From Antennarius striatus (lineage: Eukaryota > Chordata > Actinopteri > Lophiiformes > Antennariidae), in NCBI RefSeq assembly GCF_040054535.1, contig NC_090777.1:11753001-11817000 (forward strand): DNA of 64,000 nucleotides, read 5' to 3'. The position numbers were made by a program, and so were the translations under genes. Numbering within the stretch: the stretch's first letter is position 1; each line of letters starts with the position of its first letter. Positions 1-14,159 of the stretch are shown one piece after another. Under the pieces are notes generated by a model, which saw only the letters and a list, made by a program, of their open reading frames with translations, was not told the DNA's origin and did not search any database.

Positions 1-822
1 CTTTATGGTCAGCTGCCCGCATGCTGTTCGTACCTAGACCTCCTTCTGTTCGGAGGATTTCTGCAGCAACATTTCTCTCATATTTGAGGAGCACTCTGCC
101 GAGCTCAGCGTTTTTTCTCCAAAGAACACTCATCTTGTAGCCACTCCCCGTTATCTTCTGCATTTAAAAAGTGACGAGCCATTCATCATTTTTCTGAAGA
201 CTTGTGTCTTTCACTTTCAAACTGCCTCTCAGCAAAAACCAGCTCTCAATCCTGCTCTGATTAATAACTTTGAATCACTTTTGAATTTCCATAACACCCC
301 CCCCCCCTCCAAATTTCATATCCCATCACCTGCTAGCTGATTGTATTCTAGTATGAGACCACTTACCAAATACTGCTGACTCCATCATCTCTCGATTCTC
401 CATTAACATGTCTGAGCACAATTTGTGACATGATCATCATCTTGAACCCCACCCTCTGCTTTAGCCCCCCATTTTGATGCTGCTAGTTTATCACATGGAC
501 ATATATTTAGGAAGTATGTGCTGTCATTACTTTTATTTTTGCTTTGCTCCAGAGTTATGATGTGATTGATTTTTTTTTAATGTCAGTTTATAAATCAAAC
601 TGAATTTTTAAAAACAGGTTCTGGTAAATTATTACCAAATGTCTTTAAGGTCAGGAGCCCGGGCTGTGTCAGGGTTGTTACCGTGGCCTTGAAGACTCCA
701 CTGAGACACTGAACGTGATACAAGCCTGAACAAATAAACCCGTCCTGATAAGTCACTGGATTCTACTAAAGCTTAGTGCTGAGGCCAAAGTACACACACG
801 CCCTGTGTACCTGCAGCAGTAC
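1..822. other. Intronic sequence of dennd2c at left edge
   Basis: No coding exon is recognisable here. The last visible dennd2c exon has its donor at 821-822 on the minus strand, so this stretch should be the next intron. It holds a short C homopolymer near 297-308 and AT-rich sequence. The following DENN exons, expected to continue towards the cDENN and dDENN regions, must lie beyond the left edge. Confidence 0.6.
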
Positions 823-3800
823 CTGAGTTTGTCAGCAATGAGGATGACCCTCCTCTCCAGCAGGATGGAGGCGAACACCTGCAGCAGCTTCTCGACACTG
901 AGACACTGCAACAGACTGTCAAAGTCCACATGCTCCAGCCTGGAATCCACCGGCCGACACAGAGTCAGTTCCTGGCAGAACAGGAGGAAGAGGAGGAGGA
1001 GCAGACAGAGTCAGGAGGAGTCAGGCTATGACCTTCTGTTCGCGTCGGCTATGCGCTCCACACCTGCAGCCAGTGTGTTCAGGTGAAACAGCTCATTTAG
1101 AAACAGTCATACATATGTTGTTGTTAAAGACAACGCCTCCACAGCCGCCCAGCAGCACACAGTAAAGGTAATAGCAGTAAATAATAGCAGTATTTACTTT
1201 GTTACAGCGAGGGTGACTGCTATCTGCTAACAGTGTTGACTTAATCATTGTTAGATGATGTATAGCTGTTCCAACATGAAGCCTTCAAAGTTGAAATAGC
1301 TGCCCCATTGTTTACAGTGTCAACCACTCATTCTTGGTCTGCAGAGAGGAGTGGCTAGCAGGAGCGCAGCTACTAATTAGCATTTCCTCCTTTGGTTTCA
1401 GGGTTACCTCATTCCCAGAACCTGGGAGAAAGCTCCTGACTGTGACCGTGCGTCCTGGGGCTGGAAACGGTGCCTCCATCACGCTACGCATAAAAGGGTA
1501 AACCAGCGCTGGAGAAACCTCCCGACGCCTCTCGATCTCCTCCAAAATCTGCACACACAGAGACACATGAGTCACCGTGCATCCTGGGGGATCTGGTGTT
1601 GACTACACTTACTGTTGGTACATTTCATTTAGCAAACTGAGAGACAGGGCGGGACTCATCCACGTGCATGCAATTTCATTTTTGCAAAGCGAATCCAGGG
1701 ATTGCTCAAAAATAATCTCCTGCCGTAGCCGCATTCCACCCGGATACACACAAAGAGTTTGACAGGAGCGACTGTAACACGAGGATTACCAATTAACTTG
1801 AGCGGTTCCTTTCATCCCCCTTCAAAGGCGTCAATCGGCAAACACAAGGGAGTGGATCAGGAGTTGTACGGTTGCCTTACCTTTGTGAACAGGTTGAAAC
1901 AGCCCAGTTTACTGACAATGCAGTGCACCTCAGGGAGCCGCTTCCCTTTTCCACCAGGCTTAAAAGACAAACATAGTTTTGCAGGTCATACAGCAGGTAA
2001 GATCAGAAAACCTCTGTGAAGCACACCAGACATACGCATTTCACTAAATCATACAGAAACATAAGATAAAAGGTCTGTTTCCCTCGTAATGACTCTAATG
2101 GTGTTATCAGTGATAACTGGATGAAAAGTCTGAAGTCTGAACTCCAATCAGGCTTCAGATGGAAGTTACTAAACAAAACCTTCCCTGTCAGCTTACATCA
2201 CAATACGGATGGAATAAATAGACTGGAACTAAAGAGTGCTTAACTGGATGGCCGCAGTAGGTTTACAATACCAAAAATTACACAAATTAGACAGAATGTG
2301 TGGATCTATCACATGAACAGTGTGTTTTAAAAAGGGTCCTAAAAAGACCAAATGTACCTTCCCCCTGTGAGGCAAAAGAAGGGGAAGTTATTGAATTCCT
2401 CTTGCTCTCTGTCATTGCTTCACAAGTGGTTTATGGTGCTCTGATTCACATCCCTAAACAGATTTTTCAGCGAGCGCACGGCCGGCTTCCATGTCATAAC
2501 TCACACACACACACACATATGCACCGCAGCGAGTGACTCAAATGCATTTGTGCGCTCTCACCAGGATCTTACGGCAGTAACCAAACCAGCGGCTGCCGTC
2601 TTCTCCAGTCAGGACGAAAGAGAATGTCTCACTGTGAGGAAAAGATCAATACACAACAGATGAAGTTTAAACTGAAAACCAGCTACTATAAAAACAGAAA
2701 ACGGGAATTTACACCACTAAAACTATATAAGACTATAAACGTTGATTGACGTCAGGACTATTTCGCCTATAAATAAAAGCAGCCCATATAGAAAATAGAT
2801 CCACAGACGGATAAGTCTTCTGTTTTAAAGGCAGGGAGACAGTGGGTTTCATAAATCAACAAAAATATGCTCTGGTGAAGGATAAAAAAACGAATGCCTA
2901 GTGCCCCTTAGCGTTTACAGATTTAATTAGATAAGTTAAAACTTTAATTATCCCAGAGGGAAAACTTCATTGTTGCTTTTGCAATTTTATGGATTATGTT
3001 AATGATATAAATCAAAACACAGTAACGGGGGTATTAAAGTCAACACTACACATAATTTAGCTGCAAGCACTCAAATACATGTTAAAAAGGTTATGAACAC
3101 ATGAAAGGTGTATAAAGTAGAATGAAAGCAAAAAATATACAAGAATGAAATGAATGCATCTGAAAAAGAGGAAAATATACTCTAGCCTTTGAGATATGTC
3201 TGTGCACATCTGACATGCTGCATGAAACTTTGGAAGTGCCGCGTGTGCTGACCTTGGTGTGTATCCAGATGGCTTCCAGTCCATCGAGTCGGGGAAGCAA
3301 AACTTTGGAATCACTTTTAGCTGATCCTCTGCCTCTCTGGAGAGCCGGGACGACGGATCAAACTGAGGCAGAGGGAGTCGTGTTAGAGCAGCAGCTCCCT
3401 CACCCACATGCATGAGATGATCCCAAAAAATAACCAATCGCTTGACCGGAAAATCTGACTCAATAAGAGCTGCCTGGCAAACCGTAAACTGTCTTGTATT
3501 CTTCAAGCACTTTTACCACCAAATAACAACTAGTGTCCAAAAATACCAACCCATAACAACCCATAAACCCGTTCTCTCTAACCCTAACCTTTATTTTTGC
3601 CAAACACGGCCACATTTTAGACGTTAAATAGTCGTAACAGCACTGACAGAACACTATGATCAAACTACAGTGATGTCCTTCGTAAAGGTAAAGGAGGAGA
3701 GTTTAAAGTTAAAGGCCCCTTCCTACCATCTTAGGAAACTGCTGTGTGATTTCAGGGGAGTAGGAGTTCCCATTTGAGTCTTTTCTCAATGAAACCACAA

Positions 3801-6800
3801 CAAAGATCTGGAAGAGCTGCTGCTGCTGCAGCTGGATCAGGTCTTTCTCCAGGGTGCGGTAGGTTGGGCGACGTTTCAGCGTTGACTGTTTGTAAACCGG
3901 CCTCCTGGAGCCTGCAGGGAATCACAAAAGGATCAGGCCCTAGGATGCATGCCATCCAGCACACCGAAGCAATACGAGGGGTTTTAAATGTCCGTATGCA
4001 GTGAACTTAGAGCTGTCCAAAACAACCATAATGACTACTGGCAGTCAGTATACTTATTAGATTCCTCAAGGTTCAGCAACAAGTTCAACAACATTTTCCA
4101 CAGGTCTCACAGAGACAATTCTGCCTTTGATATTCCTGAGGCTCAACAGAAACGGTAGGCTTAAATAAATAATAGAGGGATATCCATAAGCCAGAGAATA
4201 AAATACTGTATGTAACTACATGAATATATATAGTGTATATCATAAATTATTCCCACCTAGTATATATTTGAATAAGCTCACTTGAAAAAGTCTTACACTG
4301 TCACGCTGTCACCAACCGGGATTAATAAAGTATCTATCTATCTATCAACTCCACCCACAACCTGTCAATCAAGCACCCAACCAATCACAGCACATCTGCC
4401 AGAAGGAATCACGTGAACAATATGGCGTAAGACATCTGCTATGTTAGGAGAAGAAATAACTATACATGGACTTCCCAGTTAACATAATTTTAGAGTGTCA
4501 CAACTGTTCCAACAATTTTCATGTTTGTGAGCAGAGAGTCCAAACGGCAGGAACGACACCGAAAACGACAACAAATTCTGAGTGAAACTCCGACTGAGAG
4601 GAAAGGATTGCGTCACAAAAAGAAAAGCACTACTTAGCCAGAGAAAATGGATGCCAAGCACAAAAGGAAAATCATGAAGAAAAAGAAAGGTGGGGTTGAT
4701 GTTATTGTTTATTCGCGGAATTTCCACGGGTTCCCGCTAGTTATATTATTATTAAAATACTAAATATATTATTAAATTATCATAATTCTAAATATGCTTG
4801 TATTTACCTCAAAACACCACCATTCTCAACAGTTTAGTATGAGAGCTTGTTTCTATCATGTCGTCTTTCAACTAAAAACAGGAAACTGTAGGGAAAAGTC
4901 AACAAGTCAAAATCTAGGATTTCTTTGTTTTGACCAACCAAACGCCTGAAATCTGACTTTATAATGTTGTTAAAAAAAAAAAAAGATAAACTGATTAAGA
5001 TCGTCACATTTAGCAAATCAAATCCACTATTTTTAGTAAGTGAATGAAGCAAATAATCACAATTTTGCACAACTGATGAAGTCTACACTCGTCTTCATGT
5101 CTCTAATATGGATTATCAATAGCATCAGGATCCAGTTATGGTTGTACGCTGCTTATTTGAATGATAATATGTCACATGACAGATAACAGGAGCTGAAGAC
5201 TGATAGGAACCTACTTAAAGCTAATGAAAACTTCAGAGATAAAATCATCTAATGCTACAGGCTCCAGTCAATATGGGCGCTTTCATATTTGTTCACATTA
5301 CAGACGTGTATTAACTCTGTAACCTCACCTTTGTTGTTGTCTTCAGGGTCGCTCTCCGTCCCACTGGTCTCCTCTGTTGATACCAACGAGAGAAAGGAGA
5401 CGTCAGGGTGACGCGGGGGGAAAGGAAAAGACTTGAAGAACCATAATCAAAAGCAGACAGACAGCCTTTGTTTCATAATCGGAGGCTTTGTCTGTTTCAG
5501 CTTCTTGTGTGTCCCGTCGTGAGCTGGGTATTTCCACCAGCTTCCTTTGACTGAAGTGTTGATATGGGTGACGCTCGGGTCTTACCTCGCACTAAAACTC
5601 CCTGGTTCTTCACCCTCTTCCTGCCTCGCTTGTCGTCAAAGATGGTCTCAATCTTGTTGACGTACTGCGTGACAACACACACAGGGTTTTTGTCAGTCCC
5701 CTGATTTCTCAGCCATTATTGAATCACAATTTCAGGGATGTTTCAGCCACTGAGTGTATAATCATTCTGTGTATAATCATATCATAGATTCTCTGCCCGT
5801 CTTTGCCGTGAACGTTCTCGCATACTTCAGTTAATGTGCTGAAAAAGCGAAGTTGAATATCTGAGGGTGGATGGAGGGCATACATTCAAACATTCAAACA
5901 CCACGGCTTGGCTCGACAGGGAAAACACACGCAGGAAGCTGACACTAATCTTCAGGAGGACAAACAACAACGCACTTCCAAACAAGGAGACAAACTCGTA
6001 TGACGACATTAAAGAGTGAAACTACAACGCAGCTAGTAGGGGGTTGAACAGAAAATAATACCATGAGGAGTGACATATATATCTGTGTGTTCTAAAAGGT
6101 TTCTGTCCACATATCTGTCTACAATAGGATCAGCCAGTTCACTAAACATCTTTAACTTTTACTACTCAGCGTTTGACTTTAAACTATTTGTTACAATCAG
6201 AACAGTTACACCTTGTTGAAATACTAGCCGATAAAAAACCTGACTGGCATTTGTCAAACCTGCTGACGCCGTGTGGGTTCTGAACCGATTACAATCCTCT
6301 GCTGGTCATCAAACCAGTTGATCGATCTCGTGTTACTGTACCTTATTACTAAAGTCACTCTCCACTGCGCCCACTCCTTCCACTGCCATCAGTCCCAACA
6401 AAAGTTGTCGGACTTCTCACAGAGCTTGCATGTTGCCCTACCACTATCTGTGTCTTTCAGTGTCCTCTTCTTCCTGCTCAGCAAGTCACCACCCACTTCT
6501 TTTCTTTCCAGCGTGAATCATGAGTCAACTGAGTACGTACTATGTGGTTGTACTACAAGTCAACAGAAAGCTAAGCTCAGCCGGGCAGCCTGACAACAAG
6601 TGAAAGGATTCATTCCTTTTTTTACCTGAGGTTTCCTCTGTATTTTTCTCGTGGCTGCGCGCCGGGGTGCAGAGGGTTTTGGAGAATCGGCACACTGTGA
6701 AGGTTTGGACACTGCAATCGTTTGGACCTTCTTTCTATCCACTTTGCCAGAGTTGACTTGTGATGTTTGGGATTCACGAGACCCCTGAAAGTCATGAAGC

Positions 6801-9800
6801 ACAGGTTTATTACAACAACATAGCGTAACTGTTCCTTCTGAAGATCAGGTTGAGCAGGGAGCAACTCATCACAAACACATTTGTCCTGGGAAAAGAAGAC
6901 ATTAGTTGAGTATGGGCTTCACCTTTGAGGTCTGGGACCTGAGCACAGGGAGGCACATGGGAGTCAGCTTCACATCCTCATAGGGGTTCTCTCTGGTGAC
7001 CTCACCTGAAGCAAGAATGAAGCAAAACACAAGAGTACCTTAAAAAAAAAACTTTTACAAAAGATGCTGAATAGAAAAACAAATGTGTCCACTAATCAAC
7101 AGGCTGGAACCTTTTCATGTGATTCCTGTCTGATAGAATGTTTTCCTGTAAACAGTTGTCTTTAGAACTGTTAACTTCTATATATGTCAAAATGAATAGA
7201 TACAGATGTCTGCAGATATGGTGTTTACATTATTGATTGATCTGACAGTTGCCTCCTTAATTAACTCTCTTTATATTCATTACTACTATGGGAATTGTTT
7301 TAAAAACTGTCTCATTACAAATAAAAAGCATAACATTCAATGTTATGATAGAAAATACCTACAGGTAAAGGTGTAAAAATTCCCACAAGTCTTTTAAGAG
7401 TCACCTGAAGGTAAGTTCTCTCCCAAACCCGACAAAAAATGCAAACAGGCTCGATCGATGGACAGACTGCACAGGTAACTGTATCCCATTACAAAATCTG
7501 CAACATGCTTTGAATTATTTTAACAATCATCAACACTACTTATATAACACAAACCTGATGACTTCTACAGCCTGGACAATCCTGATTCTCAGCTACAGAA
7601 GTCAGCCTTTTATTTCTTTGTCATTTACACCACAGGCTGTTACATCTGTTAAAACCCCAAAGTTGAAAACGGGCCCTTTTTTAGGCACATAAAACGATTT
7701 TCCCTCATTATTTCACTGATGGCTGTATAGCCTTATACTCTTGGAGCAGTATAATAAGTTCTAAGTGGGGCTTTAAAATTCAACCAACAGGAACCCAACA
7801 GCCTTTATAATTTCCTGTCTTTGTGTCCATTTGAAAAAAAAACTGTGAAGTTAGGAGGTTTAAAATAACCAGACACTTTTACATCTTCTTCTTGGGTCTT
7901 TCACTTACAGACAATGTCCTCGTAAATATTGTCATCAGAATAGGCGTGGTAAAGGCCGGAGCGCCTGGCCTCGTCTCCCAGAGTGCCCTGCTTCGCCGTC
8001 AGACGTGCTGCATCCTCATACTCAAAGGACTTCCTGTGTGGGGAGAGGGAGGAAGACGAGACGGTGAACTGAAGGGTTTCTTTCTGCCGTCCTATAGCTG
8101 GCCACCACACCGCTGTTCACGCTGTCTTATGTTAACGAAACACAAAAGCACACTGACATGACAGGAATTGAGCAAGTAGTTGGCAACATGACATCAGCTG
8201 CCAAGCAGCAATTAGTTCACAAATGTCCTCATCTGTCATCTTCAAAATGAAAGCATGTGATTGGTCAGATGCTTAGTGATGACACAGATGCGTTTTAAGC
8301 ATGCTGTAACGTTTAATCCTGTATTTCATCACACATCAGACTGAATGACAGCGAATCGCTGCTGAACTATGCTAACGGTGCAGAAGTTATGAAGAGCATT
8401 CCAACAGAATGACAGCATCTACCCCAGCATTTAAACGGTTAACACAATAGCACCTCTGTTAGGAGCGGTAACAGGATAATGGTGTTCATCATCAGGTCCA
8501 GTGTTGCCAGACGGTTCTGGTGCTGGGTGGGTAGAAGGTTTGTACGACCTAGACAACAAAGTTTCAGTATTTCTCTCTATTAGCAGATGTATCTCTCAGA
8601 GGACTTTTTAGATTAATTTGAAAAAACAACAACAAACTGCTCTAATCTTTTTCCTGTAAACGCTTTCTGACACCCACACCAAATCTTTTGATGACACAAA
8701 CTGCTTGCAAATGCAACTGAGTGAGGTGATAGCATCTGTCTGGTCAGATGAAAGGGAGAAGACGTACAGGAGTAGAAGAAAAGGAGCTGAAACGTTGTTT
8801 TCCCTGATCTGAATTTATAAGACTTTTAAAGGGAAAGATTCAGATGGAACTTGCTGAAAACAGAGTGTATCATCTGAATGAGAATCAGGTTACGTGTTGC
8901 TCTGATTCGTTTTCATCATCTGTCCCTTCGACTGCAACTCGTCATTTGTCTCCGCTGTCCCGAGTGCGTCAAAATGAAATGAAATGACTCTATCCGGTAA
9001 ATAAACACGAGGAAGGTGTGTTTATACAAACATTATCGTGAGTCAAAAATGACATCATCTGACTTTGCATTCATTTAGGCTCCTTTAGCCTATAGCTTCA
9101 ATGACCCTCCAGCTCAGTTAGTGTTGTGAGCAGCACTGTGACAAATGTTGATCCCATCTTGGTGACAGAGCGCAGTGCTTCTTCTTCCTCTCATCATCTC
9201 CACCACATTCTCTCTCTTTTTTCCTCCTGTTCCGTTCCTTCGTTCCCTGGTGTCAGACAGACGTTAGCCAACAGGTTCTGAGCTGAGTGTTGCACATGTT
9301 GACTAGTTCTGCAACCTCATCAAGGAATGAAAATAAGCAAACACGAGGGGTTAGGGGGGCCGACATGTGATGACTCTGGAGCTCAGAGGAACTAGGTCAC
9401 ATTCTGACAAAAGAGAACAATGCAGCGCAATATCTGGTGACATCACACCTGGACCCCGGCCAGGCCTCAGACTCTCCCCAAAAGTGGCCTAAAAACAGTC
9501 TGCACACATGACATGCATTTGTTTGAGTCCACAGCAAAGAGCCGTTTCACACAAGGAACTGTTTTCTTTCAAAACACGATCTAAAATCAAACAATGCACT
9601 GTGACCCCCACCTTGAAATTCTTTTTTAAGACACAGTTGTGCTCACCTGTTTTTTTTATGCCTGGAGAGCCCGTTGGTCTTTGCTCCGGGACACGGAGGA
9701 GGAGGGAAACTGGGCGGTTTGGCGAACCTCATGCTCCTGTCGTTTTTGTGAGGGGATCTATTAACCCATTGGGCTCTGTGCGCCGCATTACTGCTGATGC

Positions 9801-10494
9801 TTCCCTGATACTGGAATGTCCGCAGAGGTTTGGGAGGACCCTGAACATCACCTGACAAATCCTTGCCCTTCTGCCAGAGCAATCGGTCCCCCTCAAGCTT
9901 ACGCCAGAAGCCACGCGAGGTGTAGAAGTTTCCGGCAGGAATGTTATCTTGGTCATCGATGAACAGAGGTAGAGGTTTGGAAGTTAGTTGAACATCCAAG
10001 AATCGATCAGTTTTTTGGTCGTCGTTGGCATTGATGATTTGTTCACCTGTAGAGTTAGCAGTACAATCCTCCGCTTTAGGAGGAACACATGTATGATTTG
10101 TGAGTGGTTTATTTCCTGTAGTTGAGGTTGAAATCTTCTGCAGAGGTTCTGACTTCCTTCCAGTCGCGTCACGTCCGGCTTGTGAAGGGCATTCCCGAAA
10201 GTCCAGGATCTTAGCTTTAGAGAGGCTGACTTTAGTTTGAGGTCCGCCTCTTGAACATCCATTTTGCAGGAGATTTGCATTTCGGGAAACGGTCGGAGGG
10301 TGTGCTTTCACATCGGCATCCTGGCTGCTGCCCTGCTGGCTGCGACCCTCCCACTGGGAGATCTTCTCCCTGATGTTAATGTTCTGCTTGTGAGAAAGGG
10401 GCCTCCCCGCCTGCCACGCCACGCCGGCCCTTTTCTGCATGTGGTCGACCTCGCCACCCTCTCGCTGGCCCTGCTCCATCCTCAGAGCCAGCAT
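823..10494 (-). CDS. dennd2c: DENN domain-containing protein 2C, 5' twelve coding exons (3' end off window)
   Basis: Partial gene. Exons in transcript order: 10494-9647 (ATG at 10494, one base inside a spliced exon), 8033-7909, 7005-6923, 6784-6626, 5664-5586, 5373-5329, 3911-3727, 3362-3253, 2631-2562, 1958-1881, 1548-1408 and 971-823. All have AG/GT borders and phases agree, giving 690 complete codons. The N-terminal ~450 residues are low-complexity and basic, with a KISQWEG motif near residue 45 that is shared with DENND2C. A conserved stretch (RRPTYRTLEKDLIQLQ) precedes the uDENN region at about residues 470-570. The start of cDENN follows, with SRLEHVDF and LLERRVILIADKL. DENND2 proteins are known as GDP-GTP exchange factors for Rab9-type GTPases in endosome-to-Golgi traffic; this role is from the family. 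The C paralogue is chosen over A and D by position beside ampd1. The C-terminal ~200 residues lie off the window. Confidence 0.9.
4321..4346 (+). repeat. Retroelement-like tail with (TATC)n
   Basis: ATTAATAAAG followed by four TATC steps, preceded by ACCGGG. This resembles the 3' tail of fish SINE/LINE elements, but too little of a body is recognisable to the left to name the family. It lies in a dennd2c intron. Confidence 0.5.
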
Positions 10495-10495
10495 C

Positions 10496-13400
10496 CTGAG
10501 AGGGGGGCAAACGCCAGCTCACCTACAGATCTCCATTTGTGTGACCACAACGATGGATAGGCAAAACCAGCCTGTTGCCAGTTGATCAAGAAGAGGTGTG
10601 TTATGGGAAATCTATTTCTTCTATGGATTGATGTGTCTTCTTGTCCTAGCGGAGCCTCGTTTTCCTCTTCCCTCTTCCCTATGAAATGAAGACACAAAAA
10701 TCAGTCATCGGACGAGTCCAGACAGCACACCGTAGGGTCAACTAGACGCCAATATTTGGGATCAAGGTTACTGTATGAAAAAGAACAAATCTGAAGGCTG
10801 TGATTTGACATTCATAGAAAATCACTTCCCAAACATCTTTCTGATGCTGATGCTTTGCTCGGTCTTGAGTTACCCAAAAGCTCCTGGAGCCCTGGGGGGA
10901 ATTGTGAAGTCTCTGCAGCTGATGCCCTTTAATGCTGACGTAGTTGCTAACATTACAACTAATTAAACTTTATTGAAAAGTTTCATGTTAGATCACTGGG
11001 AAGAATGTGCATCTACAGCGATTTCAAAGCACTTGTCTCACAAGCATTTGTGAAGACAATTAGGGGAATGACGGAAAACATTTTAACCACACCTATCTAC
11101 GCAGTGGAATGAAAGCTCCCGACAGAAAAGGGATAAACACGTCTGCAGAAAGCAATGGAGACTCTAATTAACCCGTAACGTGGATAAGATCGAGTATAGA
11201 GCTGTAATCTAAGTTACTGCTTTTCTCAGCAAATACTATCTAATACACAGACTTGATGCAGCTGCATCCAGCTTGACTCCGGCTCTCTGACTCGCCATCA
11301 ATGGGGTGTCTGTGCGCTCACGTCCAGCAGCTCCCGGCCCGCTGGAACCAAAGCGCTGGGACACGTTGCACATTAGGACAGCGGCTGAGGGGATGTGGCA
11401 TAAGGGGAGACACGGTAAAATTCCACTGCACAGCTCATGATCATCATAATTTCATGAGATGCATTCCTGCAGAGACAAACTGGGGGGGGGGGGGTTTAAC
11501 AAGAGACAGTTAAATTTACCCCCCAAGAGACGTCTTGCAAGTGACGTCTTTGTTTGGTTTGACCTAAATCGAATGTGTGTGAGTTCTGGAATGCAGTGCA
11601 ATCATTGCCAGACCAGGCAATGATAATGCGACTCATAAACCGACCCGCTTGCATTATTTGTCTGTGTGCGGCGTGTTCCACAGGAAGGCATGAGTTGTGT
11701 TTCCTGAGCTGCAGGAAGGAGGATCAGCCAAGCTGTCCATAATTACTGAGCAGAAATATCTGCACCTCGTTGCAACAACTGACTTTTATCCGTCTGGATC
11801 GTCTATATTTAAACCGTGACTGGACCCAAACTTTGTGTTTGAAACTCAATACTGGAAATATCAGAACTACAAACTGGTTCCAGTAACTTTTCCCCACAAA
11901 ACTGTCAGATTTCCCTTTCCCATGATATAAAATTTAACATAAAAGTCAAGGCTGTGAGGTGCAGCACTATCAAGTGACAATGATGTGAGTCAGGACGAGC
12001 TGATGTTGTACGAGGCCGTCAGGCATCCCCACATTTTATAGTGAAACTCTGACTCACTCACATAAGAGCCAGACAGGAGGAGAAGCACCCCGTCATCACA
12101 GCAGTTACAACAAACCTAATAGCACCTTCAAAAGCACCACAAAACACCCTCCCACAAAAGCACGGCATGACACAACATGTTGTAGGTGAGGTTTGACACG
12201 ACTGTAGTTCACTATCAACGGGGACGGTTAAAAGTACAATAAGGAAAAATGTGGGTTTGCCTTATGCCGGCCTAAAAGAGCATGCCACGATGAAGGAGCT
12301 GAGAATGACTGATCCGCCACAAACCGCCAGAGCTGCTGATCAGACGTTTAACAAGCTCTGTTTTTTGTGGACACATCTCTTCCTCAATAGTTGCAACTAT
12401 TGAAACCGTTAACTGTCAGGTTATAAACTCAAAACAATGACTTTACTATCATCTGAACTTCACTAGACAGATAAATGAAAATGAAGAACTTGTGTTCCTG
12501 GATTGTCGTCGAGCCGTGTCTCTGAGGGAACTGGAGGATTTACATCTCAGATGCGTTGAGCTGTAACCAGTCATTCATTCACTGAACTGTTGTTCCTGAA
12601 AATGACAAGCCTGCAGAAGATTTGCATACAGCAGTCTTCTTTCCTGCGTTAAGACCCTATTATTAACTAATTCTGCGACTTTCTATAAAAAATGTGTGGA
12701 TAATCAATGACTTAAATGAAAATAGATGCAGACACAGTAAAGAAAACCTGACTTAAATAACTTTAGTGTCCGTATTGTCACAGTTATGCTCACATGATAT
12801 AAGTATCACAAATTCTTATCACCTCAAATGGAAGCAGTCATCTTTACATGTGACCCAGATCTGAGATGGGATCAGTGCCGTGACCACACATTTACAACAA
12901 GTGTGCTGATGAACACAAGTTCTCATTGCTGTGCCAGTTTATTATAGAGAAGTAATAAAGCAGACACGCAGGAATCCGTTTGTTTGCTGTGGTAACGGTA
13001 GGAGTTCGACAGTCTGTTCGCTTTTCTTCGGCTGAGAACAAAAAGACAAAACAAGGTTTGACAGGAGTGTTTTCCTACTTTATTAAATTTGTAACCTCAT
13101 GCCTCCCAGTCGCTGTGACTCTCTGTCCGCTGATACAAACCCATTCTGGGGGATAAAATCCACATCATCTGTGTTACAGATCACACAGACGTCCCATCAG
13201 AGACTCCGACACGTACAGTGGATTGTTCAGAACCAAATATGAGAGCAGCCCAAATCAGAATCGAAAAGATTAGAATCCTTATGATCTGTACTGGTCACAG
13301 AGTCTCAGAAAAACAGGACAACAACAACAACAACAACTAGAAGTCTGAGTTGGAGCACTTTGACTGGTGGTGTGAATGTAGAGTCTGCCGTGAGCGACAT

Positions 13401-13788
13401 GTTGGACACCTCCCTTCAGAACAATAGAGACTGAAAGAATCTGATATAATGAAGGTTTACAACCCTGTGAGCTGGGGGGGTCAGGACTTCACTGACACCC
13501 CCCCCCCCCCCAAGTGACTGCAACATAATAGGACACCAGGAATATGCTTGATATAACATTTAAAATGCAAGATTGCACTAGTTAGCAGTGACATTAGTGT
13601 TGACTCTCCGTGGACAGAGGTCTGTGGGTCACTGCCTGAGGCCATCTGAACATCTGCCCTCCTGGGGGGGGAAAACAGCTCCTCATTGACTGTTAACTTC
13701 AGAAACAAAGACTCCACACTATTGTGTGATAACAAGAGAACCAAATACCCAACGATCACATTAATGAAGTGTTTCTCTCATGACTTAC
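10496..13788 (-). other. Probable 5' UTR intron of dennd2c
   Basis: No coding exon recognised. The stretch lies between the acceptor before the dennd2c start-codon exon and a candidate upstream non-coding exon at about 13.8 kb. It contains a poly-G run at about 11481-11494 and a C-rich run near 13497-13511. I see no transposon fragment that I can name. Confidence 0.4.
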
Positions 13789-13930
13789 CCCGTGGAACGA
13801 GCAGGTTCAAGGTGTTTCCTCATGCTCCCTCCGGTAGGATGAAAAATGAAGCAGCAGTCCGTTCGTTCGCATGCTTCAGCCCGGAGAGGTTAGCTAGCGG
13901 GCTGAAGCCCTTCATGCTGTTTACACAAAA
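13789..13930 (-). other. dennd2c: Candidate non-coding first exon of dennd2c
   Basis: On the minus strand a GC-richer segment ends in a good donor (CACGGG followed by gtaagt, donor at 13787-13788). It lies upstream of the acceptor that opens the ATG exon, with no convincing coding potential of its own. The right limit is a guess. A transcription start somewhere at 13.9-14.1 kb is an inference. A different untranslated exon could be used instead. Confidence 0.4.
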
Positions 13931-14159
13931 ACTTTATTTGGAAAATAATTGGAAAAGTAACTTTTGAGAGAATGAACGTGTTCGTGTTGACTACACGAAG
14001 CCAAAGTACAGACAACAGGAGACAGGCAACAGAAAAGTAAAGCAGAACTCTCCTCGCCCTCCCTTCGAGGACAACATGCGTCAAGTTGTCCATGTTTACA
14101 AGACTTCCGTTTACGCCTTTCAAAATAAAACGCCCAGTTTGACGAGGCCCACGACACGT

